Assembly (NCBI GenBank): GCA_020354625.1
Contig: CP070651.1
Span: 1,666,679-1,730,678, forward strand
Reading direction: 5' to 3'
DNA: 64,000 bases
Source of the DNA: Trueperaceae bacterium
Lineage (GTDB): Bacteria > Deinococcota > Deinococci > Deinococcales > Trueperaceae
Both the position numbers and the translations under genes were made by a program. Each line of letters starts with the position of its first letter. The stretch's first letter is position 1. Below the pieces are notes generated by a model. It saw only the letters and a program-made list of their open reading frames with translations, made no database searches and was not told where the DNA came from. Shown piece by piece: positions 19,198-27,781 of the stretch.

Positions 19198-19863
19198 TTA
19201 GTCTCGGTTGAGAGAGAGGAAGTAGAGGAGGTAAGCGATCGAGGTGGCAGCGGCAGCCACGTAGGTCATTGCGGCAGCTGTAAGCACCGAACGTGCCCCT
19301 CCACTGTCGTCGGGAGTAACGAGCCCTAGCTTCTCGAGTTGCCCAAGAGCGCGGCGGCTGGCATCGAACTCGACCGGCAAGGTAACGACCTGAAAGAGGA
19401 CGGCTCCGGCAAAGATGAGAGCGCCGAGTTGGAGCAGGCCTGCAAAACCGAGAAAGAGGCCGAGGATGGCGAGGGGGATACCCCAGCGGCTGCCCAGGGA
19501 TGCCAGCGGCAACAGAGCACTTCTGACCTGTAGCGGTAGGTAGCTTTTGGCGTCTTGAAGCGCGTGCCCGACCTCGTGGGCAGCGACCGCCATGCCGGCG
19601 ATGCTCGCTTGGTTGAAGTTGTGTTCAGAAAGACGCACCTTCTTCGTACGCGGATCGTAGTGGTCGCTCAAGAATCCTTTGGACTCCTCGACTTCTACGT
19701 CTTGCAGTCCGTTGGCTTGCAAGATCGCCATGGCGATCTCGCGGCCGCTCAGACCCGAAGTGTTCGGACGTCTAGACCAGTTGTTGTACGTGCTCCGTAA
19801 CCAATTTTGGACGAGCATTGAGCCGATAAAGGCGACGATTCCGATCAGGTAGTAGGTTGCCAT
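19198..19863 (-). CDS. Membrane zinc metallopeptidase, YugP family
   Basis: A 221-residue neutral zinc metallopeptidase. It has an N-terminal membrane helix (YYLIGIVAFIGSMLVQNWL), an ANGLQDVEVEESKG-type region, the HEVGHALQDA zinc motif near residue 90, then two or three hydrophobic segments and a C-terminal helix AMTYVAAAATSIAYLLYFLSL. YugP relatives occur in Firmicutes and Deinococci; substrates are not established. AGGAGG lies 14 bases before the ATG, rather far. A TATAAT box about 113 bases upstream may be its promoter. Confidence 0.85.
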   Translation of the reverse strand: MATYYLIGIVAFIGSMLVQNWLRSTYNNWSRRPNTSGLSGREIAMAILQANGLQDVEVEESKGFLSDHYDPRTKKVRLSEHNFNQASIAGMAVAAHEVGHALQDAKSYLPLQVRSALLPLASLGSRWGIPLAILGLFLGFAGLLQLGALIFAGAVLFQVVTLPVEFDASRRALGQLEKLGLVTPDDSGGARSVLTAAAMTYVAAAATSIAYLLYFLSLNRD

Positions 19864-19958
19864 CTTTAACTCGGTTTCCTCCTTTGGCAGCGTTGCCGTG
19901 CGCTGTTTACAGTCTTACGCCTTGGGATGTAGAGCGATGTGGTAGCTCCACTCCACTT

Positions 19959-19981
19959 GAGTACACTATACTCATATTATA
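19959..19981 (-). promoter_or_regulatory. TATAAT box with overlapping inverted repeat ahead of the metallopeptidase gene
   Basis: On the minus strand TATAAT (19976-19981) is followed at once by the inverted repeat GAGTA-N5-TACTC (19959-19973), which would straddle the predicted +1 near 19969. The position suits a repressor operator. No good -35 is visible. Confidence 0.4.
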
Positions 19982-20065
19982 TGAATGTTTGGTTTGCTGC
20001 ACTACGCACTTTGGCGGTTCGGGTACGTTGGGGACGCCTGCGAGGGGTGGGAGTATCGCAAAATT

Positions 20066-20341
20066 CTAGCTGTGCTCTACCACCACCGACTGTACTGCAA
20101 AGCGTACAGCCGTCCGCTCCTCGTTTTGGAGCTCTAGCTTGACAAACGATGGTCTTGTTTGGAGGTCTAGGCCGTCGGCTTCAATATAGCTCCTGGCGAT
20201 GGCGATCGCCTTGACGGCCTGATTGACGGCGTGAGGGCCGATCGCTTGAACCTCGACCTCACCTTCATTTCGCAGCAAAGCCGCGATAGCTCCCGCCACC
20301 GAGTTTGGGCGGGACGATCCGGACACTCTGAGAACTTCGAT
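20066..20341 (-). CDS. spoVS: SpoVS family protein with an apparent ATC start
   Basis: A 91-residue protein of the stage V sporulation protein S family, an Alba-fold small protein also found in non-sporulating Deinococcus-Thermus. The body is canonical: EVLRVSGSSRPNSVAGAIAA, then VQAIGPHAVNQAVKAIAIAR and NEERTAVRFAV. The family normally starts Met-Glu-(Val/Ile)-Leu-(Lys/Arg)-Val-Ser; here the codon before Glu-Val-Leu is ATC, placed exactly 6 bases after AGGAGG. The only in-frame canonical start (TTG 20386) adds 15 unrelated residues and has no ribosome site. Likely binds nucleic acid; its role here is unknown. Confidence 0.85.
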   Translation of the reverse strand: MEVLRVSGSSRPNSVAGAIAALLRNEGEVEVQAIGPHAVNQAVKAIAIARSYIEADGLDLQTRPSFVKLELQNEERTAVRFAVQSVVVEHS

Positions 20342-20395
20342 GATGCACCTCCTCGGCGACAGTATGTAATAGACAACGCGCGACAAAGTTTACCT

Positions 20396-20411
20396 ATTCA
20401 CTATAGTGTAT
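20396..20411. promoter_or_regulatory. Near-palindrome with core CACTATAGTG upstream of spoVS
   Basis: A 16-base almost perfect palindrome with a perfect 10-base core (20399-20408). On the minus strand it contains TATAGT and TACACT, possible -10 boxes for spoVS 52 bases or so before its start. It may be an operator. Confidence 0.4.
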
Positions 20412-20509
20412 GCTACCGCGCGGAGAAAAACCACCCATCCCGGGTATCGGGCGGTTCGCTCCGAACGAGTGGGTCGCCCGCTCCCTTTCGTGAAGGCGTC
20501 CGAGGCTGC

Positions 20510-20538
20510 TTGACAGCGCTTACATGACCTCGTATACT
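20510..20538 (+). promoter_or_regulatory. Strong promoter of the ilv-leu operon
   Basis: TTGACA (20510-20515), exactly 17 bases, then TATACT (20533-20538). Predicted +1 is about 20545, two bases before the leader peptide ATG. Confidence 0.88.
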
Positions 20539-20546
20539 CACCACGA

Positions 20547-20615
20547 ATGAGTGCGGCGCCTTTCTTACGGAACGAACTAGACCTCGTACTACCTCTCTGG
20601 GGTGCCGTCGCTTAG
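20547..20615 (+). CDS. ilv operon leader peptide (Leu/Val-rich)
   Basis: A 22-codon open frame starting 2 bases after the predicted transcription start, hence leaderless. Its sequence contains the run LDLVLPLWGAV: five leucines and two valines of 22, with rare-looking TTA, CTA and CTA leucine codons. It ends 25 bases before a strong terminator hairpin. The arrangement is that of branched-chain amino acid attenuation: slow translation of leucine/valine codons, when charged tRNA is scarce, should favour read-through into ilvB. It is too short for ordinary gene finders. Confidence 0.8.
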   Translation: MSAAPFLRNELDLVLPLWGAVA

Positions 20616-20640
20616 TCGTTTGACAGAGTGACGAGTTTCG

Positions 20641-20670
20641 CCCCGCCAAGAAGACTTGGCGGGGTTTTTT
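20641..20670 (+). terminator. Attenuator terminator in the ilvB leader
   Basis: A perfect 10-bp stem CCCCGCCAAG / CTTGGCGGGG with an AAGA loop and six T residues directly after it. It stands between the leader peptide and ilvB. A GGGG run at 20599-20602, over the Trp-Gly codons of the leader, could pair with its CCCC to form an antiterminator; that pairing is only an inference. Confidence 0.9.
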
Positions 20671-20705
20671 CTTAACGGCGGGTGCCGACCGCGATGGAGG
20701 GTGAC

Positions 20706-22397
20706 ATGAAAGGTTCAGAAGTCGTTTTAAAAGCGCTCGAAATGCAGGGCGTGGATTTGGTATTTGGGCATCCGGGCGGGGCTATCATGCCCATTTATGA
20801 TGCGCTTTACGACTCTGACATCAAACACGTCTTGGTGCGGCACGAGCAGGCGGGCGCACATATGGCTGATGCGTACTATCGGGCCAGTGGCAGGGTCGGG
20901 GTCGTATTCGCAACGAGTGGACCAGGTGCTACCAACCTGGTCACCGGCCTCGCCACGGCTCATATGGATTCTTCGGCAGTCGTGGCGATTACGGGGAATG
21001 TGCCGTCTTCCCTGATCGGTACAGATGCGTTTCAAGAAGCGGATGTCTACGGCATCACTCTTCCGGTCACCAAACACAACTATCTGGTAAAGAACGTCGA
21101 GGATATCCCGAGGATCATCGCTGAGGCTTTTCACATTGCTGCCAGCGGACGTCCTGGTCCCGTACTGGTCGATATACCGAAGGACGTTCAGCTCGCTGAC
21201 GTCGAGGGCACCTTTGAGCACCGGATCGATCTACCTGGGTATAAGCCGACCTTGGTGGGCCACGGTGGTCAGATCAAGAGAGCTGCCGAGGCGATCCTCG
21301 CAGCCAAGCGTCCCATAATGATGGTCGGAGGGGGAGCGCAGGTAGCCTCTACCGACGTCATGGCCTTCGCTGAGTCGACCGGTATTCCTGTGATTACCAC
21401 CCTGATGGGTATAGGTGCCTACCCGGCTGGGGCGCCCCAAGCACTCGGCATGCCTGGTATGCACGGGACCGTCACCGCCAACAGGGCGATCACGCACTGC
21501 GATTTGATTCTGGGAGCAGGTCTACGTTTCGATGATAGGGTGACCGGAAAGATCAGCCGTTTTGCACCGAAGGCGACGATCGTTCACATCGATATCGATC
21601 CTGCTGAGATCTCCAAGTTGGTCAAGGCTCATGTACCTGTCGTAGGAGACTTGCGCGATGTGCTCCCTCGCCTCAAGTCGATGCTAGCCGGTCTCGACAT
21701 CCACGAATGGTGGCAGCAGCTCAACGAGTGGAAAGAGAAGTATCCTGAGCGCTACAAGACAGATAAACCTCTCGTTTCCCAAGAGGTCATAGAGATGTTC
21801 CGTCAGGCGACGAGTGGCGATTGTATCGTGACCACCGAAGTAGGTCAACACCAGAAGTTTGCCGCTCGTCTCTTCCCGACCAGCAAGCCTCGAACTTGGA
21901 TCACCTCAGGTGGTTTGGGGACGATGGGCTTCGGTCTTCCGGCGGCGATCGGTGCGGCTTTGGCCAGGCCGGGGGAACAGGTGGTGTGCATCGCTGGAGA
22001 CGGAAGCGTCCAGATGAATATCCAGGAACTGGCGACGATTTTCAAGCATCAGCTCCCGATCGTGATCGCCATCGCCAACAATGGGATGCTCGGGATGGTC
22101 CGGCAATGGCAGGAGCTCTTTAACGCCAAACGGTACAGCGAAGTCTATCTGGCTGATTCAAACCCGGACTTTGCCAAGCTTGCAGAGGCTTACGGGCTAG
22201 ATGGGTACAACGTTTTCGATCGGGAACAGGCTGCCAAGCTGATCCCTGAGGTCTTGCGAAAGGGGAGACCCGCAGTGATGAATTTTGTCGTCTACGAATC
22301 CGAGAAGGTATTCCCCATGATACCTGCTGGAGCGGGCGTGGACGAAATGATCATCGGTGATCAAGAGCCTGAAGAGGTCGAGGGGGTCAAGTCCTGA
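20706..22397 (+). CDS. ilvB: Acetolactate synthase, large (catalytic) subunit
   Basis: A 563-residue ThDP enzyme joining two pyruvates into acetolactate (valine/leucine), or pyruvate and 2-oxobutyrate (isoleucine). The N-terminal PYR domain shows VFGHPGGAIMPIYDAL and the catalytic glutamate in LVRHEQAGAHMADAY; a central FAD-type domain follows; the PP domain has GDGSVQMNIQELATI with NNGMLGMVRQWQELF, the magnesium-ThDP motif. ATG 20706 follows GGAGG by 5 bases. Its stop overlaps the ilvN start (TGATG), so the subunits are translationally coupled. Expression should be governed by the upstream attenuator. Confidence 0.96.
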   Translation: MKGSEVVLKALEMQGVDLVFGHPGGAIMPIYDALYDSDIKHVLVRHEQAGAHMADAYYRASGRVGVVFATSGPGATNLVTGLATAHMDSSAVVAITGNVPSSLIGTDAFQEADVYGITLPVTKHNYLVKNVEDIPRIIAEAFHIAASGRPGPVLVDIPKDVQLADVEGTFEHRIDLPGYKPTLVGHGGQIKRAAEAILAAKRPIMMVGGGAQVASTDVMAFAESTGIPVITTLMGIGAYPAGAPQALGMPGMHGTVTANRAITHCDLILGAGLRFDDRVTGKISRFAPKATIVHIDIDPAEISKLVKAHVPVVGDLRDVLPRLKSMLAGLDIHEWWQQLNEWKEKYPERYKTDKPLVSQEVIEMFRQATSGDCIVTTEVGQHQKFAARLFPTSKPRTWITSGGLGTMGFGLPAAIGAALARPGEQVVCIAGDGSVQMNIQELATIFKHQLPIVIAIANNGMLGMVRQWQELFNAKRYSEVYLADSNPDFAKLAEAYGLDGYNVFDREQAAKLIPEVLRKGRPAVMNFVVYESEKVFPMIPAGAGVDEMIIGDQEPEEVEGVKS

Positions 22398-22924
22398 TGA
22401 CTCATCGACATGTGCTGAGTGTAACGGTTCGGGATCAACCTGGGGTTCTTGTACGTGTTGCAGGACTGTTTGCTCGTCGTGGCTTCAACATCGAGTCTCT
22501 TTCGGTGGCCCAGTCTGAACAGAGCGGGATCAGCCGCACCACTTTCGTCGTTACCGGGGAGGATTCACGTATCGAGCAGGTTGAAAAACAGCTTCAAAAA
22601 CTCATCGATGTTATCAAGGTGGTCGATCATACCGGCTCGGCGTTTGTCGATCGTGAGCTGATGCTGATCAAAGTTGCGGTTCGAACGCCCGACGATCGCG
22701 TCGAGATCCGTCAGATCGCTCAAGACTTTCGCGCCCGTATCGTCGATGTCGACCGGAGTGCACTCATCTTTGAGCTGACCGGCGACGAGGGTAAGATGAA
22801 CGCTTTTATCGAACAGATGAGATCGTTTGGCATCCTCGAGCTGATGAGGACGGGTCGTGTGGCCCTTAGCCGTTCCGCTTCCGATATGAAGACGAAGAGC
22901 AATCATCGTTCCAAAGTCGCCTAG
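22397..22924 (+). CDS. ilvN: Acetolactate synthase, small (regulatory) subunit
   Basis: A 175-residue regulatory subunit. The N-terminal ACT domain begins HVLSVTVRDQPGVLVRVAGLFARRGFNIESL, where valine binds for feedback inhibition, and the C-terminal domain shows RELMLIKVAV and GILELMRTGRVALSRS. It binds IlvB in the cytoplasm and raises its activity. It is coupled to ilvB by start-stop overlap. Confidence 0.95.
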   Translation: MTHRHVLSVTVRDQPGVLVRVAGLFARRGFNIESLSVAQSEQSGISRTTFVVTGEDSRIEQVEKQLQKLIDVIKVVDHTGSAFVDRELMLIKVAVRTPDDRVEIRQIAQDFRARIVDVDRSALIFELTGDEGKMNAFIEQMRSFGILELMRTGRVALSRSASDMKTKSNHRSKVA

Positions 22925-22937
22925 CCAGGGAGGGTGA

Positions 22938-24026
<1,089 letters not shown>

Positions 24027-24130
24027 GGAGCGCTTTAGGGGCAAATGTGGCCGGTGCCACTACCGTTTGAAAACGGCGATAGCGTGTGGACGGTACCTGG
24101 TGGGCACACAAGGAAGGTAGGGGAACCGAA

Positions 24131-25690
24131 ATGGCCTACATCAAAATTTTCGATACGACCTTGCGTGATGGTGAACAGTCACCCGGTGTTGCACTCAATA
24201 CCCTGGAGAAGAGCGAGATTGCCAGGCAGCTGGCACGTCTCGGTGTCGATGTCATCGAGGCGGGTTTTCCGATCGCCTCCGAAGGTGATTTCCAAGCGGT
24301 ACGGGAGATCGCGCGGACCATCGATCAAGAGTCTGAGAAGGTCATCGTGGCCGGCCTGGCTCGAGCAGCAAAGGGAGATGTCGAGCGGGCAGCACAGGCG
24401 CTTGAAGATGCCCGGAACCCTAGAATCCACACCTTTATCGCCACCAGTCCGATCCACATGGAGAAGAAGCTGCAGCTTGCACCTGAGGCAGTGATCGAGC
24501 GGGCCGTAGAAGCGGTGACGTTGGCGAAGCGTTTTGTCGATGATGTCGAGTTCAGCGCGGAAGACGCTGGACGAAGCGATCCCGAGTTTTTGGTGCGCAT
24601 CTTTCAAGAAGCGATCGATGCCGGAGCCACGACGATCAACATCCCCGACACGGTCGGCTATATGATGCCGTGGGAGTACGGAGACTTGGTGGCAACCATC
24701 TGCCGACGAGTATCTGGGATCGAGAAGGTCGATGTCAGCACACACTGTCACGACGATCTCCGCTGCGCGGTCATCAACAGTCTGGCCGGCGTCAGAAATG
24801 GAGCAACGCAAGTTGAGTGTACGGTCAACGGTATCGGCGAACGTGCCGGCAACGCTTCTTTGGAAGAGATCGTCATGGCGTTATCCACACGCAAGGATTT
24901 CTGGCAACATCAGACCGGGATCAATACACGGGAATTGTACCGGAGTTCCCGCCTGGTGTCGGGTCTTACCGGTATGGCCGTGCCTCCCAACAAGGCGGTG
25001 GTGGGAGACAATGCGTTTGCTCATGAGGCTGGCATACATCAAGATGGGGTGATCAAGGCCGTCGAGACCTACGAGATCATGAGCGCTGAAACGGTGGGTC
25101 GCGATGCGGGCGTTTTGGTGATGGGGAAGCACTCGGGTCGCCGCGCCTTTCGGAAGACCCTGACCGATCTGGGCTATACCGATCTCGATAACGATGGGGT
25201 GAACGTTCTTTTCAGACAGTTCAAAGACCTGTGTGATCGAAAAAGAACCGTAACCGTCGAAGATATTCGAGCGCTCGTGGATGCCGAGACGACGCGTGTG
25301 GCGGAGACCTATGTGCTCGAGGCGGTCCAGTTTCAGTCGGGAACACAGATGACGCCTGTCGCCACTGTGAGAATCAAGACTGATACCGGTGTCTATGAAG
25401 AGGCGGGGACTGGTGATGGCCCGGTCGATGCCACCTACCGTGCGATCGAACGCATCACGAAGCTCGACATGAAGCTCGAGTCCTATGAGATCCGTAGTGT
25501 CGGTTCTGGTAAGGATGCCCTCGGTGAAGTCAGCATCCGCGTTACGAGTGGGGGTAGTACGATACTTGGACGTGGTCTTTCGACAGATGTGGTCGAGGCC
25601 TCGGCTAAAGCTTATATCGATGCCCTAAACAAGTTGGCGGCCGGCTTGGCAAAGACCTCAGCGCCCGAGGGGAAGGTGAGTACGCCCTAG
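24131..25690 (+). CDS. leuA: 2-isopropylmalate synthase
   Basis: A 519-residue enzyme that condenses acetyl-CoA with 2-oxoisovalerate, the first committed step to leucine. The TIM barrel begins [17 protein letters not shown] and holds the metal-binding HxH in [10 protein letters not shown], with [13 protein letters not shown] nearby; the C-terminal alpha/beta regulatory domain (after about residue 390) is the leucine-binding module. ATG 24131 follows a purine-rich AGGTAGGGG run. leuB, leuC and leuD are not in the window. Confidence 0.94.
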   Translation: MAYIKIFDTTLRDGEQSPGVALNTLEKSEIARQLARLGVDVIEAGFPIASEGDFQAVREIARTIDQESEKVIVAGLARAAKGDVERAAQALEDARNPRIHTFIATSPIHMEKKLQLAPEAVIERAVEAVTLAKRFVDDVEFSAEDAGRSDPEFLVRIFQEAIDAGATTINIPDTVGYMMPWEYGDLVATICRRVSGIEKVDVSTHCHDDLRCAVINSLAGVRNGATQVECTVNGIGERAGNASLEEIVMALSTRKDFWQHQTGINTRELYRSSRLVSGLTGMAVPPNKAVVGDNAFAHEAGIHQDGVIKAVETYEIMSAETVGRDAGVLVMGKHSGRRAFRKTLTDLGYTDLDNDGVNVLFRQFKDLCDRKRTVTVEDIRALVDAETTRVAETYVLEAVQFQSGTQMTPVATVRIKTDTGVYEEAGTGDGPVDATYRAIERITKLDMKLESYEIRSVGSGKDALGEVSIRVTSGGSTILGRGLSTDVVEASAKAYIDALNKLAAGLAKTSAPEGKVSTP

Positions 25691-25824
25691 GTAGTGGGTG
25701 AAGTGTTCTGGTTTTCTCGAATGCTCGATGCAGACCTGGGCCGAGGAGTTAGAGGCACAACACCACGATTCTTGAATAGGTTTGATGCTGACGCTATCCT
25801 AGACGGTGAAATCTGTGATGATTA

Positions 25825-25840
25825 GGTAGCCGTCGCTACC
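25825..25840 (+). other. Small hairpin just ahead of cimA
   Basis: GGTAGC / GCTACC stem with a CGTC tetraloop, ending 14 bases before the cimA start. It lies beside the ribosome-binding region, so it could affect translation. There is no U-run. Confidence 0.4.
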
Positions 25841-25854
25841 CTGAGAGGCATGAG

Positions 25855-27444
25855 TTGATAGAGATCTACGACACGACGTTGCGTGATGGGACGCAAGGAC
25901 AGGACTTTAACCTCACCAGTGAAGATAAGGTTGCTATCGCTCGGCGTTTGGATGACTTCGGAGTGACCTTTATCGAAGGGGGATGGCCTGGCTCAAACCC
26001 CAAGGACGTACGTTTTTTTGAGCTCATGAAGGGCGTCGGCTTGCAAAGAGCGGCACTTGCAGCTTTCGGTTCGACTTGTCGTAAAGGGGTCGCCCCCGAG
26101 GAGGATGCAAATCTAAAGGCACTTCTCGATGCTGGGACGCCTGTGGTTACGATCTTTGGGAAATCGTGGACGCTTCATGTGACTGAGGCTCTTGGCGCCA
26201 CCCTCGAACAAAACCTAGTGATGATCCGTGAGTCTGTAAGCTACCTGAAGAAGCAAGGGAGGCTGGTCATCTACGATGCCGAGCACTATTTTGACGGTCA
26301 TCGTGACGATGCTGGCTACGCCTTGGCTACGCTCGAGGCCGCGGTTGATGGCGGAGCTGATCGCTTGGTGCTTTGTGATACCAACGGTGGTTCTTTACCA
26401 AAAGAGATCGCTGAACGGATCGAGGAGGCCGTGAGCCGCTTCTCTCTGCCCATAGGCATTCATGCGCACAACGACAGTGAGCTTGCAGTGGCCAACAGCC
26501 TTGCGGCAGTCGAGGCCGGTGCAAGCCATGTTCAGGGCACCGTCAACGGATATGGTGAACGGTGTGGGAACGCCAATCTCATTAGTATATTGCCCAATCT
26601 GGTGCTGAAGTTGAGACGCGAACAGAAACAGCGGCTCGACCAGCTTCGAAGTCTGTCGCAGTATATCGATGAGCGTGCCAACTTGCAGCCGAACGTGAGA
26701 GCTCCATTTGTCGGAGAGGCGGCTTTTGCACATAAAGGGGGAGTTCACGTATCGGCTGTAAACAAGCGGCCTGAGACATATGAGCACGTGGTGCCCGAAT
26801 CTGTGGGCAATGCCCGGCGCATCTTGGTTTCAGACCTCTCCGGACGGGCCAACGTGCTCGCCAAGATCGCTGAGTTTGGCCAGGATGTGGAGACTGGGGA
26901 CCCGGCTGTACGTGAAGTGGTCGACCGACTCAAGGAACTCGAACACAGAGGGTATGCCTTTGAAGAGGCAGAGGCTTCCTTTCAGCTGATGACCCGTAAG
27001 ATTCGCGGGGATTACCAACCGTACTTCTTGCTCCACGGTTTTACGGTATTGATCGATAAACGCGATGAAGATAAAGACCCCCGCTGCGAGGCGAGCATCA
27101 AAGTCGAGGTTGGGGGGGAGTTCGAACATACCGCTGCAGATGGCGATGGTCCGGTCAACGCGCTCGATCGCGCGCTTGGAAAGGCGTTGACCCGCTTTTA
27201 TCCTTCGGTCGCAGATCTCGAGTTGAGCGACTACAAAGTTCGCGTCTTGTCGGGCGCAGAAACCGGAACCGCGAGCGTCGTAAGGGTGCTTGTAGAGGTG
27301 ACTGACGGTCGCGAAGTATGGAGGACTGTGGGGGCAAGCACCAATATCATCGATGCGTCTTACCAGGCTTTGATCGATGCCATCGAATACAAACTCGTAA
27401 AGGATCAGGTGCCGGCACACAAGCCGGCAGGCCAGAATCGGTAA
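25855..27444 (+). CDS. cimA: Citramalate synthase
   Basis: A 529-residue relative of LeuA that joins pyruvate and acetyl-CoA to citramalate, giving a threonine-independent route to isoleucine. The start IEIYDTTLRDGTQGQDFNL is diagnostic for CimA (GTQGQ in place of the LeuA GEQSP), with EGGWPGSNPKD and metal-binding GIHAHNDSELAVAN, then the C-terminal regulatory domain. The start is TTG 25855 preceded by GAGAGG. It lies 164 bases after leuA, with possible read-through from the ilv promoter. Confidence 0.93.
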   Translation: MIEIYDTTLRDGTQGQDFNLTSEDKVAIARRLDDFGVTFIEGGWPGSNPKDVRFFELMKGVGLQRAALAAFGSTCRKGVAPEEDANLKALLDAGTPVVTIFGKSWTLHVTEALGATLEQNLVMIRESVSYLKKQGRLVIYDAEHYFDGHRDDAGYALATLEAAVDGGADRLVLCDTNGGSLPKEIAERIEEAVSRFSLPIGIHAHNDSELAVANSLAAVEAGASHVQGTVNGYGERCGNANLISILPNLVLKLRREQKQRLDQLRSLSQYIDERANLQPNVRAPFVGEAAFAHKGGVHVSAVNKRPETYEHVVPESVGNARRILVSDLSGRANVLAKIAEFGQDVETGDPAVREVVDRLKELEHRGYAFEEAEASFQLMTRKIRGDYQPYFLLHGFTVLIDKRDEDKDPRCEASIKVEVGGEFEHTAADGDGPVNALDRALGKALTRFYPSVADLELSDYKVRVLSGAETGTASVVRVLVEVTDGREVWRTVGASTNIIDASYQALIDAIEYKLVKDQVPAHKPAGQNR

Positions 27445-27545
27445 GATAGAGATCCCTGGCGAGGTGGGGAAGAAGCACCTCTGTCGAGGCCGCCCTGCCT
27501 TCGGCTCGTAGATAAAATCTGCCGGTCTGTCTGTCGGTAGGTGCG

Positions 27546-27575
27546 TTGACAGCCCTTTTCCTATGGCGGTATACT
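27546..27575 (+). promoter_or_regulatory. Promoter of the glutamate synthase gene
   Basis: TTGACA (27546-27551), 18-base spacer, TATACT (27570-27575). Predicted +1 is about 27582, leaving a 200-base structured leader. Confidence 0.85.
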
Positions 27576-27581
27576 CGTCGC

Positions 27582-27603
27582 CACGACTCTCGAAAGGGTC
27601 GTG
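27582..27603 (+). promoter_or_regulatory. 5'-terminal hairpin of the gltB leader
   Basis: CACGACTCT / AGGGTCGTG, nine pairs (one U-G) closed by a CGAA tetraloop, beginning at the predicted first transcribed base. Its 3' arm contains the AAAGGG ribosome site of the following small frame, so folding could mask it; a 5' end hairpin also protects mRNA. Confidence 0.6.
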
Positions 27604-27663
27604 ATGGGTGGTTTTTGCCTTGCAAATCTACCGCCCCAAGAAGTTGTGTGTGGCTGCCGTTGA
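27604..27663 (+). CDS. Possible leader peptide upstream of gltB
   Basis: A 19-codon frame with a good ribosome site (AAAGGG, 5 bases before ATG) lying in the gltB leader. The peptide contains three cysteines (ending EVVCGCR). It stops 6 bases before the first of two mutually exclusive hairpins, where a translating or stalled ribosome would decide the fold. No homologue is known to me, so coding is inferred from position and ribosome site only. Confidence 0.45.
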   Translation: MGGFCLANLPPQEVVCGCR

Positions 27664-27669
27664 AACGAC

Positions 27670-27706
27670 GAACGTAATGCGTTCTTACGAGGTAGAACGG
27701 TTTTTT
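27670..27706 (+). terminator. Attenuator: competing hairpins upstream of gltB
   Basis: Hairpin A pairs GAACG (27670-27674) with CGTTC (27680-27684). Hairpin B pairs CGTTCT (27680-27685) with AGAACG (27694-27699) and is followed by G and six T residues (27701-27706), an intrinsic terminator. They share the CGTTC arm, so they cannot form together: A would be the antiterminator. Confidence 0.65.
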
Positions 27707-27781
27707 CTGGTATCTGATGCCAACGGTTCGATCGTGTTGGTTGGCGTGGCTGCTTGAGAACCGAGCAGGAGAGGTTTCTGG

